From contig NZ_ABXW01000047.1 of NCBI RefSeq assembly GCF_000173415.1, positions 1-64,000 of the forward strand: 64,000 nt of DNA. Reading direction: 5' to 3'. This DNA comes from Providencia alcalifaciens DSM 30120. Its GTDB lineage: Bacteria > Pseudomonadota > Gammaproteobacteria > Enterobacterales > Enterobacteriaceae. Both the position numbers and the translations under genes were made by a program. Below, piece after piece: positions 57,488-64,000 of the stretch. Below the pieces are notes generated by a model. It was not told where the DNA came from, did no database searches, and saw only the letters and a list, made by a program, of their open reading frames with translations. Positions within the stretch are counted from its first letter, which is position 1. The number at the start of each line of letters is the position of its first letter.

Positions 57488-57548
57488 GATTTATTTCTTA
57501 TATAACATCTTAATTTTCCAAATATAAAAATAGTCAGTGATGGCGTCC

Positions 57549-57572
57549 TAGCAGTGAAAAAATTCACTGCTA
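57549..57572. promoter_or_regulatory. Perfect inverted repeat upstream of etfB
   Basis: TAGCAGTGAA (57549-57558) and TTCACTGCTA (57563-57572) with a four-base loop, 67 bases before etfB and 61 after the permease. There is no T-run, so it is an mRNA hairpin or an operator rather than a simple terminator. Confidence 0.5.
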
Positions 57573-57639
57573 TGGGCTCCTTCATCCTAAAAAAATTAAA
57601 TATTCAACAGATGCAACAAAGTGCGTGATAGGAGTGGTT

Positions 57640-58395
57640 ATGAAAATTTTAGTCGCGGTGAAACGAGTGATTGACCATAACGTCAAGGTGCGTGTTAAAG
57701 CGGATGGCTCAGGAGTTGAGCTGGCGAATGTAAAAATGGCAATGAACCCATTTGATGAAATCGCGGTAGAAGAAGCAGTACGCTTAAAAGAAGCGGGTAA
57801 AGCTACTGAAGTTGTCGCGGTATCTATTGGCGAAGCCAGTGCACAGGACACCTTACGTAGTGCAATGGCGATTGGTGCTGACCGCGCTATTTTGATTCAA
57901 CGGCCCGCAGATCTGGTATTAGAGCCATTGGATATCGCCCGTCTTTTACAGCAGGTTGTTAACCAAGAACAGCCGGATTTAATTTTGCTGGGTAAACAAG
58001 CTATCGATGACGATTGCAACCAAACCGGTCAAATGCTTTCAGCCTTATTAGGCTACGCCCAAGCTACGTTTGCTTCACAGGTAGTGGTTGAAGGTGCAAG
58101 GCTGCAAGTCACCCGTGAAATTGATGGTGGTTTGGAAACGTTATCCATGGGGTTACCCGCGATTGTGACAACGGATTTACGCTTAAATGAACCTCGCTAT
58201 GCCACATTACCTAACATCATGAAAGCAAAGAAAAAACAATTAGATATTATTGATGTGGCGACATTGAACTTCAGCCCATTAGGGCAAGTGAAAACCTTAA
58301 GTATTACTGAACCAAAAAAACGTTCTGGGCAGTGCACTATGTTGAATGATGCCATTGCATTAGTCACTGAACTGCAAGCTAAAGAAGTGATTTAA
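57640..58395 (+). CDS. etfB: Electron transfer flavoprotein beta subunit
   Basis: A 251 aa ETF subunit that binds AMP and, with EtfA, carries electrons from acyl-CoA dehydrogenases. [20 protein letters not shown] at the start and [20 protein letters not shown] in the middle are diagnostic. The frame opens at a GTG (57625), but the ATG at 57640 after AGGAG fits the family. It lies 14 bases before etf[14 protein letters not shown] is of the housekeeping EtfB type rather than the FixA type. Confidence 0.95.
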   Translation: MKILVAVKRVIDHNVKVRVKADGSGVELANVKMAMNPFDEIAVEEAVRLKEAGKATEVVAVSIGEASAQDTLRSAMAIGADRAILIQRPADLVLEPLDIARLLQQVVNQEQPDLILLGKQAIDDDCNQTGQMLSALLGYAQATFASQVVVEGARLQVTREIDGGLETLSMGLPAIVTTDLRLNEPRYATLPNIMKAKKKQLDIIDVATLNFSPLGQVKTLSITEPKKRSGQCTMLNDAIALVTELQAKEVI

Positions 58396-58409
58396 TAGGG
58401 AGCCTGAAT

Positions 58410-59360
58410 ATGAGCCAATTATCCGTTTTAGTCGTTGTTGAGCACGATAACCAAACCATTAAATCCTCAACATATAACAGCATAACGGCTGCGCGCGAAA
58501 TCATTGCACAAGGAGGGGGTTTGCATGTCCTCGTGGCTGGAAGCCAAATAGCTTCTATTGCTCAATCTGCGGCGACGCTGAGTGGCGTAGAAAAAGTTAT
58601 CACAGTGGATGCCGAGCCATTGAAGCATGCCCTTGCGGAACCAATGACTAACGCAGTCGCTGCGGTCGCACAAGGGTATAGCCACATCATTTTCCCTGCG
58701 ACCACATTTGGTAAAAATATTGCACCACGAGTGGCTGCAACGTTAGGTGTTTCTCAGATTTCAGATATTACTCAGGTTGTGGATGCTCAAACGTTTGTTC
58801 GCCCGATTTATGCCGGAAACGCATTGGCAACGGTACAAAACAATGGTCATCAAGTTGTGATCACCGTAAGAAGTTCTGCTTTTTCTGGTGCCGTCGATAC
58901 CCAATCCCCCGCAGTGATAGAACCCGTAGTGGTCACAGAATTAAATCAACTCTCAGAACTGACTAGCCAGTCATTAACGCAGATGAGCCGCGCAGAATTG
59001 AGCTCTGCCAAAGTGGTGATCTCTGGGGGGCGTGGTTTAAGTTCGGGGGAAAATTTTGCCTTATTGGAAACCATCGCCGATAAATTAGGTGCTGCGGTAG
59101 GTGCATCGCGTGCCGCAGTGGATGCGGGGTATGTACCGAATGATTACCAAGTGGGGCAAACGGGCAAAATTGTTGCGCCTGATCTCTACATTGCGGTTGG
59201 GATCTCCGGTGCCATTCAACATATTGCGGGCATGAAAGAGAGCAAAGTGATCGTCGCGATTAACAGCGATCCAGAAGCCCCCATTTTCCAAGTGGCAGAC
59301 TACGGTATCGTCGGTGATCTGTTTGAGATCTTACCTGCATTTGATAAAGCGCTGGCATAA
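58410..59360 (+). CDS. etfA: Electron transfer flavoprotein alpha subunit
   Basis: A 316 aa FAD-binding ETF subunit. The C-terminal FAD domain is complete: VISGGRGLSSGENFALLE, GASRAAVDAGYVPNDYQVGQ, APDLYIAVGISGAIQHIAGM and NSDPEAPIFQVADYGIVGDL. GGGAG precedes the ATG. It acts with EtfB between the acyl-CoA dehydrogenase (54644) and ETF-QO (59372). Confidence 0.96.
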   Translation: MSQLSVLVVVEHDNQTIKSSTYNSITAAREIIAQGGGLHVLVAGSQIASIAQSAATLSGVEKVITVDAEPLKHALAEPMTNAVAAVAQGYSHIIFPATTFGKNIAPRVAATLGVSQISDITQVVDAQTFVRPIYAGNALATVQNNGHQVVITVRSSAFSGAVDTQSPAVIEPVVVTELNQLSELTSQSLTQMSRAELSSAKVVISGGRGLSSGENFALLETIADKLGAAVGASRAAVDAGYVPNDYQVGQTGKIVAPDLYIAVGISGAIQHIAGMKESKVIVAINSDPEAPIFQVADYGIVGDLFEILPAFDKALA

Positions 59361-59371
59361 GGAAGGACACC

Positions 59372-61054
59372 ATGACTACCGACAATAGTGCCAATATCAC
59401 GGCGTCTTCGACGCGAGAATCAATGGAATTTGATGTCCTGATTGTCGGTGGAGGACCCGCAGGATTATCGGCGGCAATTCGTCTTAAGCAACTCGCAAGC
59501 GAAACAGGTAAAGACCTTAGTGTCTGCTTAATCGATAAAGGCTCAGAGGTCGGCGCGCATATTTTATCGGGCGCGGTCATCGACCCGCGAGGTCTTAACG
59601 AGCTATTACCTGACTGGCAACAAACGGTTTCTGCATCACTTACGCCCGTTGGTGAGGACCGCTTCTTATGGCTCAAGGAGCATAAAGCTAGCAAGCTGCC
59701 ATTAGCTTTGTTACCTGCCTGCCTGAAAAATCATGGCAACGTGATTGGTAGCCTTGGGCAAGTCAGTGCTGCACTTGCGGCAGAGGCTGAGCAGCTTGGC
59801 GTCGATATTTTTCCTGGATTTGCTGCCACAGATGTCCTTTTTGATGATGCAGGACAGGTTATGGGCGTGACCACAGGGGATATGGGGTTAGACAAGCAGG
59901 GTAACCCCACTGCTATGTATCAAGCGGGAATGAACCTACTGGCAAAAATGACCTTCTTTGCAGAAGGGTGTCGAGGGCAGCTAGGTAAGCAGTTAATTGC
60001 TCATTTCGACTTAGCGGTAAATCGTGGTAAGCAGACTTATGGATTAGGTTTAAAAGAAATTTGGCAGATCCCTCAAGAGCAGCATCAAGCGGGATTAGTG
60101 GTGCACTCAGTAGGGTGGCCTCTCGATAATCAAACCTACGGAGGTGGATTTGCGTATCACTACGGGGAAAATTTGGTTGCGGTGGGGCTGGTGGTCGGGC
60201 TGAATTATGAAAATCCGTATTTGTCCCCGTTTGAGGAGTTCCAGCGTTTAAAGACCCATCCTGCATTTAGTGAGTTTCTACAAGGTGGTGAGCGAATCAG
60301 TTATGGTGCACGTACCATGGTTGCTGGGGGCTTACCTGCTCTGCCTGAATTAAGTTTCCCCGGTGGTGCATTGATAGGGGATGATGCGGGATTCTTGAAT
60401 GCGGCACGGATTAAAGGCAGTCACTGCGCAGTGAAAAGTGGCATGCTAGCCGCTGAAGCACTATTTGAAGCATTTGCCGACGATCAGGTCGATTACACGC
60501 AATTTACCCGCCAGTTTCAACAAAAGTTCGAACAAAGCTGGTTATATGATGAGTTATACCAAACGCGTAATTTCAAGCCTTACATGAAAAAAGGGCTGGT
60601 GCTCGGATCATTGCTATTTGGGGCTGAGCAATGGTTATTAAAAGGGCGTACCCCATGGTCGTTAAAGCTTAAAATGGATGACCATCAAGGGCTTAAACCT
60701 GCAAGCCAATTTGAGCCAATATCTTATCCGAAGCCGGATGGTAAATTAACGTTTGATAAGCCGTCATCGGTATTTTTATCGAATACTCACCATGCGGAAG
60801 AGCAACCTTGCCATCTACGCTTGAAAGATATTGAAATACCTATTCGTGTCAATTTATCCATTTACGCTTCACCGGAAACTCGGTATTGCCCTGCGGGGGT
60901 CTATGAAGTTGTGAATATACAGCAGCAGGAAAAACTGCAAATAAATGCGCAAAATTGCCTGCATTGCAAAGCCTGTGACATTAAAGACCCTCTGCAAAAT
61001 ATTACGTGGACAGCACCGCAAGGGGGAGAAGGACCGATTTATCAAGGTATGTAG
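59372..61054 (+). CDS. Electron transfer flavoprotein:ubiquinone oxidoreductase (ETF-QO)
   Basis: A 560 aa membrane-associated flavoprotein that passes ETF electrons to quinone. FAD-binding FDVLIVGGGPAGLSAAIRLK opens the chain. GAHILSGAVIDPRGLNELLP is a strong ETF-QO marker, as is NAARIKGSHCAVKSGMLAAE. The C-terminal [4Fe-4S] domain shows RYCPAGVYEVV and NCLHCKACDIKDPLQNITW. Because flavin and iron-sulfur parts are one chain, this is ETF-QO and not the separate FixC/FixX pair used with caiABC. It points to an oxidative, quinone-linked pathway. Eleven bases after etfA, AGGAAGGA precedes the ATG. Confidence 0.95.
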   Translation: MTTDNSANITASSTRESMEFDVLIVGGGPAGLSAAIRLKQLASETGKDLSVCLIDKGSEVGAHILSGAVIDPRGLNELLPDWQQTVSASLTPVGEDRFLWLKEHKASKLPLALLPACLKNHGNVIGSLGQVSAALAAEAEQLGVDIFPGFAATDVLFDDAGQVMGVTTGDMGLDKQGNPTAMYQAGMNLLAKMTFFAEGCRGQLGKQLIAHFDLAVNRGKQTYGLGLKEIWQIPQEQHQAGLVVHSVGWPLDNQTYGGGFAYHYGENLVAVGLVVGLNYENPYLSPFEEFQRLKTHPAFSEFLQGGERISYGARTMVAGGLPALPELSFPGGALIGDDAGFLNAARIKGSHCAVKSGMLAAEALFEAFADDQVDYTQFTRQFQQKFEQSWLYDELYQTRNFKPYMKKGLVLGSLLFGAEQWLLKGRTPWSLKLKMDDHQGLKPASQFEPISYPKPDGKLTFDKPSSVFLSNTHHAEEQPCHLRLKDIEIPIRVNLSIYASPETRYCPAGVYEVVNIQQQEKLQINAQNCLHCKACDIKDPLQNITWTAPQGGEGPIYQGM

Positions 61055-61141
61055 TTTTGTTGTGATGTTGATGTGTTGATACCACTGTAATTTCTGTGAT
61101 GTGGAAATTATCGAGGTATATTATTGTGTTATCAGTCGTTT

Positions 61142-61166
61142 TGGGGCAGAAGAGCCCCATTTTTTA
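61142..61166 (+). terminator. Terminator of the hutU-ETF cluster
   Basis: TGGGGC/GCCCCA stem (61142-61147 and 61154-61159) followed by six T residues, between the convergent ETF-QO and hutC-like genes. Confidence 0.88.
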
Positions 61167-61177
61167 TGGCAAAAAAG

Positions 61178-61894
61178 TTAGTTTTCAATGCGAGAATGTA
61201 ATTTCAATTTATAGCGAGAACCTGCGCTGATCATATTGACGTAACTGATCAATATGTTGCCTGTCCATGTCCGGCGGCTGAGTTGTAAACAAGGGGCATT
61301 TTCTTTGATGGATAGGGCTTGAGCAAGCGTTTTACTTGCTAGGATAGCCTCAATCGTGTGCTCCATTTCACTGACAGGAAAGTGGCGTTGCAAATAGCCG
61401 CTAGGGGTTTCAGTATGACCAAACTGCTGCTGAACAAATTCAGGAACAAGTTCATGATTAACAAAGCGTTCTTCCAACATCAGTGGAATATCATTTTCAA
61501 AATGCAGCATTTTACAGTAACCAATGTTACTGCCTTCCGTGACACCGAGTTGCAAGGCTATGTCTGCTGTCGCAGGAATGACCTTTAATTGTAATTGGTG
61601 ACCTGCATATTTATTTCCACTAACCGAAATCTCATCAAAAATATCAAACGCTTTGGTTACAGGAAGTTCATGTTTTTGGGTAGCGACAAACGTACCTTTC
61701 CCTGCAATACGATTCAAGATACCTTTCTGACTCAGCTCAGAAATCGCTTTATTCACCGTCATACGGCTAACATTAAATTGGGCGCATAGCTCAAGCTCTG
61801 TGGGGATTTGAGTTTCGGGTTTAAAAATCCCTAAATCAATACTCCGCAAAATGTAAGATTGAATTTGCTTGTAGGCCGGTTTTGATGTCATCAC
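61178..61894 (-). CDS. hutC: HutC-type GntR-family repressor
   Basis: A 238 aa regulator. The N-terminal winged helix (residues about 6-70) includes IPTELELCAQFNVSRMTVNK, AISELSQKGILNRIAGKGTF and VA. The rest is the UTRA/HutC ligand domain, with LMLEERFVNHELVPEFVQQQ, EHTIEAILAS and the ending LSRRTWTGNILISYVN then GSRYKL, typical of HutC, which responds to urocanate. It is convergent with the hutU cluster. No HutC box was seen in its own upstream region (61895-62176), so it may not autoregulate. Confidence 0.92.
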   Translation of the reverse strand: MMTSKPAYKQIQSYILRSIDLGIFKPETQIPTELELCAQFNVSRMTVNKAISELSQKGILNRIAGKGTFVATQKHELPVTKAFDIFDEISVSGNKYAGHQLQLKVIPATADIALQLGVTEGSNIGYCKMLHFENDIPLMLEERFVNHELVPEFVQQQFGHTETPSGYLQRHFPVSEMEHTIEAILASKTLAQALSIKENAPCLQLSRRTWTGNILISYVNMISAGSRYKLKLHSRIEN

Positions 61895-62176
61895 ATTTAT
61901 TCAAATTTGTCGTTAACGGTAGGTATAAAATAATCTATTTTTTTGGACTCATGGCATTCAAAATAACGCATAGGCGCCAGTCTAACAGTAATTATTTCCT
62001 TTACTAGAGTTGGGTCTCATTTTAAGAGTAAAACAGGTATTTACCCACTTTTTGCTGTTTTGGCTTTTAACCTGTAATTATCCGAATTGTTTTATTATAA
62101 GACAACTTTGACTAGGGCAATATACCTTTATTTATTATCATAATATTAAATTAACTATAACAAATAGGCATCATTT

Positions 62177-63427
62177 ATGGGTGTTCAATATTTTCAGGTT
62201 AAGCTAATCCAGTGCGACTATAAACATGTTTCACCAATGGGCATGGTAAGGCTAATTACATCGGATAAAGTGTTTTTCTTCAATGTTGAGGATTTTGAAA
62301 ATAGCCAAATATTTTTGGAACGATTACAAAAAGATGACACATTGATTATCTCTGCTGAACAACTGAATGACGGTAGTTATTGGTTAAATTGGGTTTATCA
62401 TCCTGAGTATGGACGCTTGGAACCAGACAGAAATCTTAAGTTTGACAAAGGATTAGTGAAACAATACTTGCTGTCTTTAGGGCTTACAGCTCTCTTTATA
62501 CCTGCCTATTTTTGTCTGTTTACTGATGAAGATAGTGTGTGGTTAATTGTTATTGCATCATTACTCGCGATGGCTGCCTTCACGGGGGCTGTTTTGTTGT
62601 ATATGTGTATTTCACAGACCTTCACCATTTTTAGTCGAAAACGAAAAACAATTTTGCGCGCCCTAGATTTGGTGATTGATGGTAAGTTTCAGGTATTGTC
62701 TGGCGAAAATCTGATCCAGATTGAGGGAATTAAAAATCCAAAATCTAAACCACTTAAAATAAACCCAACTTTGGATAAATTGCCCCATGAACCATCTTTG
62801 AGCGTGACAAAGGGCAGTGTTAACCTCAAAAACATCAATATTATTGAATACTATTATCGTGGCAATACGACTATTCGCCATGAAGTCGAGTTGCAGGTGA
62901 ATAAAAGCCATTTGAATTTAAAATTAGATGGCGCGAAACCTTTCTTTAATAACCATAGTTTTTTTCTGGCTCAGGGTGATGAGGTTGAGGTTTATCACTC
63001 TAAATTAGCGGAAAACCAGCCTGATAACGTGGTGTTTGGGGTGTTCAACTATCAAGATAATTTAGCCTATACCTTATCTGCTCGAAACATGGCGCAGGAG
63101 CGAGGATTGTATTTAGGATTATGGTGGATTACCGGCATTATTTTGGCATTGTTGCTGGCAGTGTTTGGGGCTATTTCCATTATGGAGATTCAAGACCGAG
63201 GTGGTCACTGGGACTCATGGGATTGGCTATATCTACTGGATAATGATTTGATATTTATCGGGTTTGCTAGCTCAATAACACTCGGCATCTGCTTTTTAAT
63301 CGCTTTGGGGATGGCGGCATATTATCAGTTTTCTAAACGCGGTCGTGCCTACTATCAAACTCAAGCCATTTTGAGCACATTACGTCGCCAACAAGGTAAA
63401 GATGGTTACGTTATGGAGGTACGCTAA
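62177..63427 (+). CDS. Membrane protein of unknown function
   Basis: A 416 aa protein I cannot assign. A soluble N-terminal part (about 1-92) is followed by two helices (about 95-115 and 120-145), a large soluble middle domain (about 150-305) and two more helices (about 310-336 and 356-383) before a basic tail with TLRRQQGKDG. Both termini are probably cytoplasmic. The stop overlaps the ATG of the next gene by one base, so the two form a pair. The context resembles the accessory membrane proteins of enterobacterial toxin-immunity or secretion loci, which is only a guess. Confidence 0.8.
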   Translation: MGVQYFQVKLIQCDYKHVSPMGMVRLITSDKVFFFNVEDFENSQIFLERLQKDDTLIISAEQLNDGSYWLNWVYHPEYGRLEPDRNLKFDKGLVKQYLLSLGLTALFIPAYFCLFTDEDSVWLIVIASLLAMAAFTGAVLLYMCISQTFTIFSRKRKTILRALDLVIDGKFQVLSGENLIQIEGIKNPKSKPLKINPTLDKLPHEPSLSVTKGSVNLKNINIIEYYYRGNTTIRHEVELQVNKSHLNLKLDGAKPFFNNHSFFLAQGDEVEVYHSKLAENQPDNVVFGVFNYQDNLAYTLSARNMAQERGLYLGLWWITGIILALLLAVFGAISIMEIQDRGGHWDSWDWLYLLDNDLIFIGFASSITLGICFLIALGMAAYYQFSKRGRAYYQTQAILSTLRRQQGKDGYVMEVR

Positions 63428-64000
63428 TGAATCCATTTCTGAGTTGGCGATTTCTGGTGACGGGCGCCATTTTTTTTGTGTGCTTAGGGGGGACGCTATT
63501 TTTGGTATTCCGTGGGGATGATAGCCCCTGGAGATGGAAAGATAATTACCAAGAGAGCAGTGCCTATATTGCGGATTATGATTATGCCAAAACCTATCCG
63601 GCGAAAAATGGCACGCTGATAATTACTCAGAAAAATCGTCGCTCGTCATATTATTACAATCGTCTCGATGCGTATGCGTCTGGCAGAGAAGACCGTTATC
63701 AGGTGTTATTTGCTAATCAAGAAGGTGTGCGTTTCATCACCCAAGATGACAACAGCTTTTATAATGTGGTGTGTGATGATACTCAGTGTCTGTTAATGGT
63801 GCGGGGTGGGTATCGCACCGTGAATTTATCTGACTATTCAGTGGGACTATTAACCCCTTGGAAAGAAGGTGATGGAGAATATGTTTATTCGGCAATCACT
63901 GGGAATATTTACCAAAGTGGTCCGGGTGAGCCTTACGTGCTGATAGATAGTCAAAATATTTTTACCAGTGCAGACAAAGGGTTAACATGGCAATATTTGA
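63427..64000 (+). CDS. Unknown membrane-anchored protein, 3' end outside the window
   Basis: The first 191 codons are present and the gene runs off the end. The N-terminus MNPFLSWRFLVTGAIFFVCL is a signal anchor (one helix, about residues 8-28), with the rest presumably periplasmic. Near the window end FTSADKGLTWQYL contains an Asp-box (SxDxGxTW), a motif of beta-propeller proteins such as sialidase-like folds. The ATG shares its A with the stop of the previous gene, indicating coupled expression. The function is unknown; an immunity or surface role is possible. Confidence 0.75.
   Translation, partial: MNPFLSWRFLVTGAIFFVCLGGTLFLVFRGDDSPWRWKDNYQESSAYIADYDYAKTYPAKNGTLIITQKNRRSSYYYNRLDAYASGREDRYQVLFANQEGVRFITQDDNSFYNVVCDDTQCLLMVRGGYRTVNLSDYSVGLLTPWKEGDGEYVYSAITGNIYQSGPGEPYVLIDSQNIFTSADKGLTWQYL

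Noticed and set aside
53463-61054. Carnitine reduction operon (caiTABCDE with fixABCX)
   Set aside because: There is no CaiC ligase, CaiD hydratase or CaiT, the transporter is NCS1, and the quinone enzyme is a fused ETF-QO rather than FixC plus FixX.
51741-61894. Reading the cluster as an ordinary histidine utilisation operon
   Set aside because: Only hutU and a hutC-like gene are present. HutH, HutI and HutG/F are absent, and acyl-CoA and ETF genes take their place.

Overview
The window looks like chromosomal DNA of a gammaproteobacterium of the family Morganellaceae, most likely Providencia. The evidence is a moderately AT-rich genome, the enterobacterial gene order, an MrpJ-type fimbrial regulator and close protein matches (from memory) to E. 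coli. Most of it is core genome in two recognisable E. coli-like blocks: dcuA-aspA-fxsA-groSL-yjeI-epmB-efp ... sugE ... frdDCBA-epmA, and yhhQ-tusA-zntA-yhhN-yhhM-yhhL-rsmD-ftsYEX-rpoH ... panM-livKHMGF. The glp block (glpQ, glpT, glpABC) lies between them.

Layout. 1-1.7 kb: the start of a fimbrial-type gene and an XRE/MrpJ-like regulator. 1.7-10.4 kb: anaerobic C4-dicarboxylate genes, GroE chaperonins under a sigma-32-type promoter, and EF-P with its modification enzyme EpmB. 10.2-14.6 kb: cstA-ybdD with a hairpin repeat between them, eamA, and sugE/gdx behind a two-hairpin guanidine-II riboswitch. 14.7-19.1 kb: an accessory insert in the place where E. coli has blc/ampC. It holds a tandem duplication of a three-gene cassette: a small sensor-like protein, a LuxR-type HTH protein and an MHS-family transporter. 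19.5-24.6 kb: fumarate reductase and EpmA. 25.2-32.4 kb: glycerol-3-phosphate uptake and anaerobic oxidation. 32.5-44.9 kb: queuosine-precursor uptake behind a candidate preQ1 riboswitch, zinc export, cell division and the heat-shock sigma factor. 45.4-50.3 kb: branched-chain amino acid ABC importer.

51.4-61.9 kb is the most interesting region. A lone urocanase gene (hutU) is followed by a class III CoA-transferase, an acyl-CoA dehydrogenase, an NCS1 permease, both ETF subunits, ETF:quinone oxidoreductase and, convergently, a HutC-type GntR regulator. hutH, hutI and hutG are not in the window. Three HutC-like TGTATATAcA boxes lie upstream of hutU. I infer a side-chain oxidation route that feeds a saturated imidazole acid, most plausibly imidazole propionate, through its CoA ester to urocanate and then to HutU, with electrons passed by ETF and ETF-QO to quinone.

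The last 2 kb hold a membrane protein of unknown function and the start of a second unknown gene that runs off the window. I saw no rRNA, tRNA, CRISPR array, prophage or complete insertion sequence.
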